Shown here in pieces: positions 35,187-43,082 of a DNA stretch of 43,082 nucleotides (within the stretch, counting starts at the first letter, position 1; each line of letters begins with the position of its first letter). The notes under the pieces were generated by a model. It worked only from the letters and a program-made list of their open reading frames with translations, was not told the DNA's origin and searched no databases. The DNA is from Bacteroidales bacterium. Lineage in GTDB: Bacteria > Bacteroidota > Bacteroidia > Bacteroidales > UBA932. The translations under genes were made by a program, and so were the position numbers. Location: contig JAGAKR010000011.1 in the NCBI GenBank assembly GCA_017625535.1, forward strand, positions 1 through 43,082, in the 5' to 3' direction.

Positions 35187-36953
35187 ATGATAAATAGTAT
35201 AATAAACAAACTGAAAAGTAAAGCGGCAGGGATGCCCGAGAGCAAACTGCTCATCATACTTTCACTTGTTGTAGGCCTTGGAAGCGGAATTGCAGCAGTG
35301 CTGCTCAAACAGATGGTCCATTTTGTGGAATGGATACTTACAGGATGGTTCAATACCCCTGCAGACAGTTTCCTGTATCTGCTTTATCCTGGTGTGGGTA
35401 TGCTCCTTGCCCTGTTGTTTGTGAAATTCATTGTAAAGGACAACATAGGGCATGGCGTTACAAAAGTGCTTCTTGCAGTTTCCAAGAATGAGTCAAAGAT
35501 AAAATCCCATAATATGTGGAGTTCAGTGGCAGCCAGCTCCGTTACCATCGGTTTTGGAGGATCTGTAGGAGCGGAGGCCCCTATTGTATATACAGGTGCT
35601 GCGATAGGCTCCAATGTGGCCAGGGCTCTGGGACTTTCATACAAGAATATGACAATCCTGCTCGGGTGCGGTGCAGCCGGTGCAGTGGCTGGAATCTTCA
35701 AGGCACCAATGGCAGGTATCCTCTTTACTTTTGAGATACTGCTGTTCAATATGTCCATGTCTTCCCTTCTTCCGTTTGTAATGTCTTCCATTACGGCTAC
35801 TACGGTCTCTTACCTGTTTTTGGGGAATACGGTGGCATTTGAAAATGACCTTACCCCGTTTTCAATAGGAAATCTTCCGTTTTATATACTCTTTGGAAAT
35901 ATCTGCGGATATGCATCATTGTATTTTACCAGAACCACATTGTGGATGGAGGATAAGATAAAGGGGATACAGGGTACCACAAAGAGGTGGCTTATATCTG
36001 CAATTTGTCTGGGACTACTCATCTTCATATTTCCACCTCTCTATGGTGAGGGGTACGGTGTACTTACAAGTCTGCTTATGAACAACTCGGAAGAGGCGGT
36101 GGGTACATCCTTCTTTACCAAGATACTTACCGTTGAGTGGGTTGTTCCACTCTTCTTCATAGGGGTATTCTTCTTTAAGGTATTTACAATGTCATTCACA
36201 AATGCCGGCGGTGGTGTGGGGGGAACATTCGGTCCTACACTCTTTATGGGCGGTATTGTGGGGTTTGTTGTTGCAAGGCTTGTGAATCTGTCGGGAATAC
36301 ACGTATTGCCGGAGGCCAATTTTGTGCTTGTGGGTATGGCGGGGCTTATGGCAGGCGTGATGCAGGCCCCTCTTACAGCAATTTTCCTCATTGCGGAGAT
36401 TACGGGCGGATATACACTCCTTATGCCGCTGATCATTACCTCTGCGGTTTCATTTGCCACAATAAGGTTCTATGAGCCATACTCAATTTATACAAAACGT
36501 ATAGCAAAACAGGGGGATCTTCTCACCCACGATTCTGACCAGGCGGTGCTTACGCTGCTCAAGACAGATGAACTTATAGAGAAGGATTTCTCTACCATTG
36601 GACTGGAACATACACTTGGGGATCTTGTGAAGGTGATTGCCCATTCACACAGGAACATATTTCCGGTTGTAGATGACAACGGGCTTATGCAGGGGATTGT
36701 CTACCTGGATGATGTGAGGGAGATAATGTTTGAGAGGGAGAAATATGACACCAGAATATATTCTATAATGAAGCAGGTTCCGGAGTTTGTCTACTGCAAG
36801 GAGAAGATGGAGAGTGTGATGACAAAATTTGAATTTACAGGGGCGTGGAACCTTCCTGTTGTAGACCAGACCGGCAAATATCTGGGTTTTGTGTCAAAAT
36901 CAAAGATATTCTCGGCATACAGGGAGCAGTTGCAGCAAGTTTCACACGATTAG
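35187..36953 (+). CDS. ClC family chloride channel/transporter with C-terminal CBS domains
   Basis: ClC proteins move chloride or other halides across the membrane, as channels or H+-coupled antiporters. The 588-residue protein has the selectivity-filter motifs in order: GFGGSVGAEAPIVYTGAAIGS (the GxEGP-like region) and NAGGGVGGTFGPTLFMGG (GxFxP). Membrane segments cover about 20-430. Two CBS modules follow, about 450-580 (VIAHSHRNIFPVVDDNGLMQGIVYLDD and WNLPVVDQTGKYLGFVSK), which usually sense adenine nucleotides. The gating-glutamate position reads GAEAP, so the Glu is kept. TAAATTCG at 35153-35160 may be a weak -7 element. tex starts five bases after its stop. Confidence 0.93.
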   Translation: MINSIINKLKSKAAGMPESKLLIILSLVVGLGSGIAAVLLKQMVHFVEWILTGWFNTPADSFLYLLYPGVGMLLALLFVKFIVKDNIGHGVTKVLLAVSKNESKIKSHNMWSSVAASSVTIGFGGSVGAEAPIVYTGAAIGSNVARALGLSYKNMTILLGCGAAGAVAGIFKAPMAGILFTFEILLFNMSMSSLLPFVMSSITATTVSYLFLGNTVAFENDLTPFSIGNLPFYILFGNICGYASLYFTRTTLWMEDKIKGIQGTTKRWLISAICLGLLIFIFPPLYGEGYGVLTSLLMNNSEEAVGTSFFTKILTVEWVVPLFFIGVFFFKVFTMSFTNAGGGVGGTFGPTLFMGGIVGFVVARLVNLSGIHVLPEANFVLVGMAGLMAGVMQAPLTAIFLIAEITGGYTLLMPLIITSAVSFATIRFYEPYSIYTKRIAKQGDLLTHDSDQAVLTLLKTDELIEKDFSTIGLEHTLGDLVKVIAHSHRNIFPVVDDNGLMQGIVYLDDVREIMFEREKYDTRIYSIMKQVPEFVYCKEKMESVMTKFEFTGAWNLPVVDQTGKYLGFVSKSKIFSAYREQLQQVSHD

Positions 36954-36957
36954 AATT

Positions 36958-39099
36958 ATGGAAAAATCATATATAAAATACATATCCGGGTTGCTCTCTG
37001 TAAATGACTGGCAGGTTGAGCATTGTATTGAACTTCTTGCAGAAGGGGCAACGGTTCCATTCATAAGCAGATACAGGAAGGAGAGGACCGGGCAGTTGGA
37101 TGAGGTGCAGGTGGCTGAGATAAGGCACTGGTACCTTAAGTTTGAGGAGTTGGACAAACGCAAGGAGGCTGTACTAAAGAGTATAAAGGAGCAGGACAAA
37201 CTTACCCCTGAACTTGAGAAGGAGATATCTGCCTGTGTGCAGATGCAGCATTTGGAGGATATTTATCTCCCTTACAGGCCAAAGAGGAGGACAAGGGCTT
37301 CAATGGCAAAGGAGAAGGGACTGGAACCTCTTGCCCAGGCAATGCTTTCATTCAAGGTGGACAATTTTGAAAAATATGCCGCCTCATTCATAGATGGGGA
37401 TTCTCTTCCCGATATGGAATCGGTCCTTCAGGGTGCCAGGGACATAATTGCGGAGAATATATCGGAGAGGGCGGATATAAGGCAGGAGTTGAGGAGTTTT
37501 TACCTCAAGAGTGCGAAAGTATGCTCCAAAGTTGCAAAAGGTAAGGATGAAGAGGGGGAGAAATACGGCAACTATTTCAATTTCTCTGAAGAGATTTCCC
37601 GTATGCCGGCCCACAGGCTTCTGGCAATACTCCGTGGAGAGCAGGAGGGGATACTTCAAGTGAAACTTGAGGCAGACGCCGCTATATCCAAAAAGATAAT
37701 CAACAGACTTTTCTACAAAGGGGCAAAATGCAATACCTACAGATTGTTTGAGCAGTTGGATATGGCTGTGGATGATTCCCTCAAGAGGCTTCTGAACTCA
37801 TCTGTGGGAAATGAGGCGCTGGGAATGGCAAAGGAGAAGGCAGACATGGATTCAATTAAGGTGTTTGGAGAGAATCTCAGACAGCTTCTTTTGGCCGCTC
37901 CGGTAGGTGAAAAGCGTACATTGGCCATAGATCCAGGTTTCCGTACAGGCTGCAAGGTGGTGTGCCTTGGGGCAAACGGGGAGCTTCTGCATAATGATAC
38001 CATTTATCCGCATCCACCTGCAAATGAGAAGGTGATGGCGATGAAGAAGATTTCCAATATGGTGCAGGCCTATAAAATAGAGGTTATTGCAATTGGAAAC
38101 GGAACTGCTGCAAGGGAGACAGAGGCATTCATAAAGAGGCTGGTGCTTCCTGCAAATGTAAAGGTGTTCTCTGTAAGTGAAGACGGGGCATCAATATACT
38201 CTGCATCGCAGACGGCAAGGGAAGAGTTCCCTGAATATGATGTTACGGTAAGGGGTGCGGTCTCTATAGGAAGGCGCCTTATGGACCCTTTGGCAGAACT
38301 GGTGAAGATAGATCCCAAATCTTTGGGAATAGGGCAGTACCAGCACGATGTGGACCAGACACTCCTTAAGGAGAAACTGGATGATGTGGTGGTAAGTTGT
38401 GTGAACAGCGTAGGGGTAAATCTCAATACTGCCAGCAGGCATCTCCTTTCATATGTATCAGGCATAGGCCCTGCATTGGCCAAGAATATAGTGGAGTACA
38501 GGGCAACCATAGGGGCGTTTACATTAAGACAGCAGCTGCTCAAGGTGAAGAGGTTGGGGGAGAAGGTTTTTGAACAGTCGGCAGGATTCCTGAGGATTCC
38601 AGGAGCAGAGAATCCTTTGGATAATTCAGCCGTACACCCTGAGCGCTATACCCTTGTCCTCAGGATGGCATCTGATGCCGGGGTTCCGCTTTCGGAACTT
38701 ATCGGGAATAAGGATATGGTGAACTCCCTGAATATTGAAAAATATGTCTCGGAGGAGGCCGGACTCCCTACACTCAAGGATATTGTCCAAGAGTTGGCAA
38801 AACCGGGCAGGGATCCGCGCACTGCGGCAAAAGTGCTTGAATTTGCAGAGAATATCCATTCATTGGAGGATTTGAAGGGGGGGATGGAACTTCCTGGAAT
38901 AGTTACAAACATTACAAATTTCGGTGCCTTTGTTGATATTGGAATCAAGCAGAATGGCCTTATCCATATCTCAAATATGGCAGACAAATATGTTTCCAAT
39001 CCGAATGACATTCTAAAACTGCACCAGCATGTTACTGTGAGGGTTCTGGATGTGGATTTGAAGAGAGGCAGGATACAGTTGAAATTAGTGGAACAGTAA
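36958..39099 (+). CDS. tex: Tex family RNA-binding transcription accessory protein
   Basis: Tex is a conserved cytoplasmic nucleic-acid-binding protein affecting transcription and stress survival, with a YqgF-like fold, helix-hairpin-helix units and an S1 domain. The 713-residue protein starts MEKSYIKYISGLLSVNDWQV. The core includes LAIDPGFRTGCKVVCLGANGELL (YqgF-like). VNLNTASRHLLSYVSGIGPALAKNIVEYR is the HhH region. The C-terminal S1 domain is GIVTNITNFGAFVDIGIKQNGLIHISNM. The frame is open to 36889 within the ClC gene, but the added 23 residues are not family sequence, so the ATG at 36958 is chosen. It follows the ClC stop by a few bases. Confidence 0.96.
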   Translation: MEKSYIKYISGLLSVNDWQVEHCIELLAEGATVPFISRYRKERTGQLDEVQVAEIRHWYLKFEELDKRKEAVLKSIKEQDKLTPELEKEISACVQMQHLEDIYLPYRPKRRTRASMAKEKGLEPLAQAMLSFKVDNFEKYAASFIDGDSLPDMESVLQGARDIIAENISERADIRQELRSFYLKSAKVCSKVAKGKDEEGEKYGNYFNFSEEISRMPAHRLLAILRGEQEGILQVKLEADAAISKKIINRLFYKGAKCNTYRLFEQLDMAVDDSLKRLLNSSVGNEALGMAKEKADMDSIKVFGENLRQLLLAAPVGEKRTLAIDPGFRTGCKVVCLGANGELLHNDTIYPHPPANEKVMAMKKISNMVQAYKIEVIAIGNGTAARETEAFIKRLVLPANVKVFSVSEDGASIYSASQTAREEFPEYDVTVRGAVSIGRRLMDPLAELVKIDPKSLGIGQYQHDVDQTLLKEKLDDVVVSCVNSVGVNLNTASRHLLSYVSGIGPALAKNIVEYRATIGAFTLRQQLLKVKRLGEKVFEQSAGFLRIPGAENPLDNSAVHPERYTLVLRMASDAGVPLSELIGNKDMVNSLNIEKYVSEEAGLPTLKDIVQELAKPGRDPRTAAKVLEFAENIHSLEDLKGGMELPGIVTNITNFGAFVDIGIKQNGLIHISNMADKYVSNPNDILKLHQHVTVRVLDVDLKRGRIQLKLVEQ

Positions 39100-39111
39100 T
39101 ATATTGAGAGT

Positions 39112-39705
39112 ATGGTTTTGATGAATGCGGCAATCCTTGCAGTGCCTTTGTTGGCAGGGATTGCAGCCTGGCTTTTTGTGCTGTATATGAAATTGAGACG
39201 TGCTGAGGCTGTCAGGAGGGAAACAGTGGAGAAATACGGTGTGCTTGTAGAGGTTGCTCCGGGAAATAGGGCAGCAGTCAAGGAGAGTGTTTTGCAATGT
39301 GCAGAGGCGAAAAAGGGAATAATGGACCTTACATACTATTCCTGCGACAATTTCAAGAAGTATCAGTCAAAAGTTTCAGAGAAGATGGAGGAGCTTTACA
39401 GCAGTGGCGCACTCCAGAACCTGTGCTCTGATGTGGTATACCTGGCAAATCTTGCAGAGAACGGAGTCTTCTACAAACTTGCAAAAGAGTACAGGCTCAC
39501 AGAACTTGAACTGCGCACCTGCTGCTTCATATATCTTGGATTCAAATGGCAGCACACCTGTACTGCAGATTCCCTTACGGAAAATGCCTACAACGTAAGG
39601 TGCTCCCGAATAAGAAAAAAATTCTCCCTTACAAAAGAAGAGAGAATTCCCGATTTCCTTGAGAAGTGGTGCAAGAAACACAACCCTAATTCTTCTGTGC
39701 AATAA
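39112..39705 (+). CDS. Membrane-anchored protein with C-terminal LuxR-like helix-turn-helix
   Basis: I do not recognise a named family for this 197-residue protein. One hydrophobic segment (about 5-26, AAILAVPLLAGIAAWLFVLYM) is followed by a charged helical stretch. The C-terminal part, LTELELRTCCFIYLGFKWQ then NAYNVRCSRIRKKFSL (about 126-180), looks like the GerE/LuxR-type HTH found at the end of Bacteroidetes TPR regulators. Here the TPR or sensor part is missing. The start may be ATG 39112 or ATG 39121. It follows tex by 12 bases. Its end overlaps the convergent EamA gene by about 20 bases. It may be a small membrane-bound regulator; the HTH recognition helix is atypical. Confidence 0.75.
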   Translation: MVLMNAAILAVPLLAGIAAWLFVLYMKLRRAEAVRRETVEKYGVLVEVAPGNRAAVKESVLQCAEAKKGIMDLTYYSCDNFKKYQSKVSEKMEELYSSGALQNLCSDVVYLANLAENGVFYKLAKEYRLTELELRTCCFIYLGFKWQHTCTADSLTENAYNVRCSRIRKKFSLTKEERIPDFLEKWCKKHNPNSSVQ

Positions 39706-40576
39706 TCACACCTGCAATTACAACAGCCATTCCGGCCGCACCAACCACGGTAATGCTTTCCTGCCCCATAGCAGCTGCGCCAACGGCGGAAATGGCAGGG
39801 ATGAGGGCTGTAAAGATATTGGCCTTCATCATTCCCAATTTGGCAATGGCATTTACCCAGCAGAGGAATGCCACACATGAGCACAAAATGGCCAGAGACA
39901 AGAGCGGTACAAGCACATCCCAGGAGAAGAAAGTGCTGTTGAGCCCATCCAGCCCATATCCCAGAAACAGCGGGAAGAAGAGCAGTGCCCCAATCATAAA
40001 CTGGAAAGTGGTTATTGTGGTGGAATTGTATTTTCCCGACAATTTCTTTACAACTGCTGCATATCCTGTAGCACCTGCAACCGCAAGGAACAGGAGGGCA
40101 ATGCCATAGAAATGGTCTACAGAGGTCTGGCTGTCGTCCTTCATGACAACCATAACTATTCCGGGAATTGTAAGGGCCGTGCCTATAATCTTAAGTGCAG
40201 TATATGGAACCTTGTAGATTATCTTCTCTGCAATAAGGCAGGTTATGGGGATGGTTGCAATGATCACTGCCGCCAGAACTGCAGATCCGGTAAACTTCAT
40301 CCCATAAGTTTCCCCAATGAAATATATGTACGGCTCAAAAAAAGCCATCAGGAACATATATTTATAATCCTTCTTTTCAACCTTCTGCAATCTTCCCGAC
40401 AAACGGGCGTATACATACAGCAGTGCCCCCGCACAAGCCAGTCTCACAAAGAGGAATGTGAAAGGGGGAACATTCTGGTTAAGAATGTCATTTGTCCACA
40501 CAAAAGAAAGTCCCCACAACACTACAGCAAGTGTTGAGAGGAGGTAACTATCTCTCAAATTCAAGGGCTTTTGCAT
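39686..40576 (-). CDS. EamA/DMT superfamily permease
   Basis: This 296-residue protein with about ten hydrophobic segments belongs to the drug/metabolite transporter superfamily. Two EamA repeats are visible, starting with LLSTLAVVLWGLSFVWTND (about 12-30) and with FYGIALLFLAVAGATGYAAVVKKLSG (about 154-180). Such permeases export amino acids, nucleobases or toxic compounds; the substrate cannot be predicted. The start codon lies inside the end of pyrC (29-base overlap), suggesting translational coupling in the mannosyltransferase-pyrC-permease group. Its 3' end overlaps the HTH gene by about 20 bases. Confidence 0.88.
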   Translation of the reverse strand: MQKPLNLRDSYLLSTLAVVLWGLSFVWTNDILNQNVPPFTFLFVRLACAGALLYVYARLSGRLQKVEKKDYKYMFLMAFFEPYIYFIGETYGMKFTGSAVLAAVIIATIPITCLIAEKIIYKVPYTALKIIGTALTIPGIVMVVMKDDSQTSVDHFYGIALLFLAVAGATGYAAVVKKLSGKYNSTTITTFQFMIGALLFFPLFLGYGLDGLNSTFFSWDVLVPLLSLAILCSCVAFLCWVNAIAKLGMMKANIFTALIPAISAVGAAAMGQESITVVGAAGMAVVIAGVIIAQKN

Positions 40577-41915
40577 CTCTTTTTCCTGTAAGTTTGCCGT
40601 TCTCCACTACCTGGGTTCCGTTTACAAATGTATGTATTATGCTGCTTGAAAACTCTTTCCCTTCAAATGGGCTCCATCCGCATTTATATGCCGGGGCATT
40701 GGTTGAATTGCTGTCGGGAAGATTAAGGTCTACAATGGCAAGGTCTGCATAATAACCTTCCCTGAGGAAGCCCCTTCCCTTAATGTTGAAACACTCTGCC
40801 GGGCCGTGGGACATCCTTGCCACAACATCCTCCAGATCAAAAATGCCTTTCCTGTAAAGTTCCAGCATTATCTGCAGGCTGTGCTGTATCAATGGAATGC
40901 CGCTTGGGGCCTTTGCATAATTGTTCTGTTTCTCTTGTGGAAGGTGAGGTGCATGGTCTGTTGCAACAACCTTTATGGTACCCTCTTTAACGGCCTTGCG
41001 TATGGCAAGCATATCCTCCGGGGTCTTTATGGCAGGATTGCATTTTATTTTGCTGCCGTACTCTGCGTAATCATTGCAGTTGAACCACATATAATGTACA
41101 CAAACCTCTCCGCAGATATCAGGATTCAGTTTCCTTGCCTCCTTAATCATCTCAATCTCATCCGCTGTACTTATGTGCAGGATATGGAGCTTGCTGTTGT
41201 TCTTTACAGCCAGATCAAGAGCCCTCCTGGTACATTCTATGCAGGCCTCGCGGCTCCTTATCCTATAATGCATCCCAAACGGAATATCTTCGCCGTATTT
41301 TGCGGTGTACTCGGCCATATTCGCCTTTATTATATCCTCCTGCTCGCAATGGGTTGCTATAAGGAGAGGGGATTCCTTGAATATACGGTTGAGGGTATGC
41401 TCATCATTTACAAGCATATTGCCTGTAGAGGAACCCATAAACACCTTTATTCCGCAAATCCTGCTCTTGTCTGCAGAAAGTATTTCATCTATATTCCCAT
41501 TGGTGGCACCAAGGTAGAACGAATAGTTGGCACTGCTACCTTCTGCTGCAATTGCAAACTTCTGTTCCAGGGCCTCATTTGTGGTTGCGGGAGGGTTGTT
41601 GTTGGGCATATCCATAAAACTTGTTACACCTCCAAGCACTGCAGCTGCACTCTCAGATGCTATGGTTGCCTTTGCTGTATTGCCAGGCTCCCTGAAATGC
41701 ACCTGGTCGTCTATGACACCGGGAAGTATATGCAGGCCTGCCGCATCAACTTCCCTGTCACTTGCAATTGAGGCAACAGCCGCATTGTACTCCTGTTCTG
41801 AATTGAAATCTGTGCTGAGGATTATTCTGGAGATTCTTTCACCATCAATCAAAAGGCTACCCATAACGGACAGCCCTTCGTTTACCAGAATGCCATTTTT
41901 GACAAGTGTCTGCAT
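40548..41915 (-). CDS. pyrC: Dihydroorotase
   Basis: Dihydroorotase closes carbamoyl-aspartate to dihydroorotate in pyrimidine synthesis. The 455-residue protein is an amidohydrolase TIM-barrel enzyme. Key elements are LPGVIDDQVHFREPG, the bridging lysine K157 in CGIKVFMGSSTG, H189 in IATHCEQE, H244/H247 in KLHILHIST, and D320 in VVATDHAPH. The usual His-x-His of strand 1 reads Q71-V-H73, so one metal histidine is replaced by Gln. I recall the same substitution in other Bacteroidetes dihydroorotases but cannot check it here. It lies 18 bases after the mannosyltransferase gene and overlaps the EamA gene. Confidence 0.93.
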   Translation of the reverse strand: MQTLVKNGILVNEGLSVMGSLLIDGERISRIILSTDFNSEQEYNAAVASIASDREVDAAGLHILPGVIDDQVHFREPGNTAKATIASESAAAVLGGVTSFMDMPNNNPPATTNEALEQKFAIAAEGSSANYSFYLGATNGNIDEILSADKSRICGIKVFMGSSTGNMLVNDEHTLNRIFKESPLLIATHCEQEDIIKANMAEYTAKYGEDIPFGMHYRIRSREACIECTRRALDLAVKNNSKLHILHISTADEIEMIKEARKLNPDICGEVCVHYMWFNCNDYAEYGSKIKCNPAIKTPEDMLAIRKAVKEGTIKVVATDHAPHLPQEKQNNYAKAPSGIPLIQHSLQIMLELYRKGIFDLEDVVARMSHGPAECFNIKGRGFLREGYYADLAIVDLNLPDSNSTNAPAYKCGWSPFEGKEFSSSIIHTFVNGTQVVENGKLTGKRDAKALEFER

Positions 41916-41933
41916 ACTTATTATATAATGTGT

Positions 41934-42662
41934 TTATTTTTTCTTTGGGGTAATTTTACGGAACTTCATTTTAAGGACACCCCAGAATGCTTCACCAAAA
42001 ATTCCCGAACTCATCTTGGACGTACCCTCAGTCCTGTCTATGAATATGATTGGGACCTCCTGAATCTTGTATCCCAGTTTGTATGCATTGTATTTCATCT
42101 CAATCTGGAATCCGTATCCCCTCATCTGCACCTTATCCAGATCAATTGAACTAAGCACCTCTCTGGTATAGCACTTGAATCCTGCGGTGCAGTCATAAAT
42201 CTTCATTCCCAGCACGGTCCTCACATATGTTGAGGCATAATATGACATTATCACCCTCCCGATAGGCCAGTTCACCACACTGATTCCTTTGCAGTACCTC
42301 GATCCTATTGCAAGACCTGCTCCATCCTTTGCACAGGCATTGTAAAGTTTGGGAAGGTCATCGGGATTATGGGAAAAGTCTGCATCCATCTCAAAGATGT
42401 AGTCATATCCGTTGTCAAGTGCCCAGTTGAATCCTGTTATATAAGCGGTGCCAAGACCAAGTTTCCCTTTGCGCTCAATGATGTGCAGACTCTGTGGAAA
42501 CTCTTTCTGAAGCCTCTTCACTATATCTGCGGTACCGTCAGGTGAACCGTCATCTATTACAAGTATGTGGAATCCCTCAGGCAGCGTGAATACTTTCCTG
42601 ATTATTTTCTCAATATTCTCCTTCTCATTATAGGTAGGGATTATGATAACTTTCCTGTCCAT
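41934..42662 (-). CDS. Polyprenol-phosphate mannosyltransferase-like glycosyltransferase family 2
   Basis: This GT2 enzyme resembles dolichol/polyprenol monophosphomannose synthase (DPM1), which moves mannose from GDP-mannose to a lipid phosphate at the cytoplasmic face of the membrane. The 242-residue protein starts VIIIPTYNEKENIEKII. It has VIDDGSPDGT (35-44) and the metal-binding D93-A-D95 in EMDADFSHNP. SRYCKGISVVNWPIGR and the GFKCYTREVL loop follow. It has no membrane segments, like the soluble bacterial DPM1 forms. Bacteroidetes use such lipid-linked mannose for surface glycans and protein O-glycosylation, but the acceptor here is not known. It heads the leftward group with pyrC and the EamA permease. 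Confidence 0.9.
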   Translation of the reverse strand: MDRKVIIIPTYNEKENIEKIIRKVFTLPEGFHILVIDDGSPDGTADIVKRLQKEFPQSLHIIERKGKLGLGTAYITGFNWALDNGYDYIFEMDADFSHNPDDLPKLYNACAKDGAGLAIGSRYCKGISVVNWPIGRVIMSYYASTYVRTVLGMKIYDCTAGFKCYTREVLSSIDLDKVQMRGYGFQIEMKYNAYKLGYKIQEVPIIFIDRTEGTSKMSSGIFGEAFWGVLKMKFRKITPKKK

Positions 42663-42697
42663 TTTCTCCTCTCTTGAATTTTCTTTAATACAACTTT

Positions 42698-42705
42698 CAA
42701 AGGTA
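42698..42705 (-). promoter_or_regulatory. -7 element for the mannosyltransferase-pyrC-permease genes
   Basis: The minus strand reads TACCTTTG, a perfect TAnnTTTG match, 35 bases before the start codon at 42662. No convincing -33 box was seen. Confidence 0.55.
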
Positions 42706-42766
42706 TGGTTTTTTTCAATATGATGGAGTGGAAAAGGTGGAAAAATTTTTATCGCAACAATGGCTT

Positions 42767-42782
42767 GAACCTTAGAAGGTTC
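42767..42782. promoter_or_regulatory. 16-base inverted repeat upstream of the rRNA promoter
   Basis: GAACCTT (42767-42773) and AAGGTTC (42776-42782) form perfect arms around two bases. It lies about 44 bases before the -33 box of the rRNA promoter. A short T-run (CCGTTTTT) follows, so it could be an operator, an upstream regulatory element or a weak terminator. Confidence 0.35.
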
Positions 42783-42825
42783 CCGTTTTTGCGAAAAAAA
42801 TCTCCCAAAAAATGTTCAAGAAAAA

Positions 42826-42857
42826 TTTGGAAGTAAAGGAAAAGTTCCTACCTTTGC
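42826..42857 (+). promoter_or_regulatory. Ribosomal RNA operon promoter
   Basis: TTTG (42826-42829), a spacer of exactly 20 bases and TACCTTTG (42850-42857) match the full Bacteroidetes promoter consensus. Transcription should start near 42862-42865, about 190 bases before the mature 16S. An A/T-rich stretch with A-runs lies just upstream, as expected for an rRNA promoter. Confidence 0.85.
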
Positions 42858-42861
42858 AACC

Positions 42862-43050
42862 CGTTTGAGAAACGAACGTACTCAAGCGAAACAAAGTTCA
42901 TTGAAAATAATAGAAAGACAAGCAGCATAGTTTAGAGAACTATGATTTCAATACTTGGTGTATTGAAAGAGCGTAATTCCTTTAGAAGTTAACACTTCAG
43001 AAAAACAGGGAAATCACGAGTTACAGGAGCAAGAGATTTAAAGTAATATA
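42862..43050 (+). other. 16S rRNA leader region
   Basis: This stretch without a gene, about 190 bases long, is the transcribed leader between the rRNA promoter and mature 16S. It holds two hairpins. CATAGTT/AACTATG is at 42926-42944, and a perfect 9-bp stem TTTCAATAC/GTATTGAAA is at 42946-42968. They may guide RNase III-type processing or antitermination. I saw no tRNA or open reading frame. The rest of the non-coding gap (42663-42861) holds the two promoters and the inverted repeat listed separately. Confidence 0.7.
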
Positions 43051-43082
43051 TACAATGAAGAGTTTGATCCTGGCTCAGGATG
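43051..43082 (+). rRNA. rrs: 16S ribosomal RNA, 5' end only
   Basis: The window ends with AGAGTTTGATCCTGGCTCAG (43060-43079), the universally conserved 5' region of 16S rRNA, preceded by TGAAG. Only about 32 bases are present, too few for identification beyond domain level. The exact mature 5' end is estimated. Confidence 0.95.

Noticed and set aside
36889-36957. 23-residue extension of tex into the ClC gene
   Set aside because: The family N-terminus starts at the ATG at 36958, and the extension is simply another frame of the ClC coding sequence.
38646-39281. 211-codon open frame antisense to tex
   Set aside because: It is opposite a well-supported gene, with low-complexity Ser/Thr/Ile composition typical of shadow frames.

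Overview
This window is chromosomal DNA from a member of the Bacteroidetes, most likely the order Bacteroidales. Several things point there. Promoters follow the Bacteroidetes pattern TTTG-N20-TAnnTTTG, recognised by the short primary sigma factor encoded here. Starts mostly lack Shine-Dalgarno sequences. The gene content fits: an S46 dipeptidyl-peptidase, a multi-repeat DUF349 protein, a large YidC, a lipoprotein M3 peptidase and a short RRM protein. I cannot name the family or genus, because only about 32 bases of 16S rRNA are present.

The window is bounded by ribosomal RNA: a complete 5S gene with terminator at the left end (31-179), and a canonical rRNA promoter, leader and the first bases of 16S at the right end (42826-43082). 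Both point right. It is therefore the interval between two rrn operons, or an assembly contig that breaks at them. In between lie 33 tightly packed protein genes. No gap exceeds 300 bases except the roughly 390-base region upstream of 16S. I saw no tRNA, CRISPR, insertion sequence, phage or integrative element.

Layout from left to right: an amino-acid symporter (AGCS family); trmD; a DUF349-yidC-yggS cluster; a leftward surE-lpxB-dapF operon; gap; an AI-2E-family permease; DUF1846 and a dipeptidyl-peptidase 11; a small RNA-binding protein and a minimal ComEC, both leftward; a lipid kinase; an ackA-ptb-buk operon followed by a BaiN/YhiN-like flavoprotein; a leftward dnaN-exonuclease-FAH-like operon; htrA-rpoD-dcp; a second AGCS symporter; argS and ygiQ; a small acidic protein; a ClC channel, tex and a membrane-anchored HTH protein; and a leftward group of a prenyl-phosphate mannosyltransferase, pyrC and an EamA permease.

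Taken together this is largely core genome: translation, replication, envelope assembly, nucleotide synthesis and glycolysis. The accessory theme is peptide and amino-acid fermentation. An Asp/Glu-specific dipeptidyl-peptidase, an M3 peptidase and two Na+/amino-acid symporters supply substrate, and an acetate/butyrate kinase operon recovers ATP. I did not find a clearly new multi-gene system. The most unusual signals are a strongly over-represented octamer (TCCCGACA), a perfect palindrome linking two divergent promoters, a likely leaderless DUF1846 mRNA, a FAH-fold protein without metal ligands in the sliding-clamp operon, and a stripped-down ComEC.
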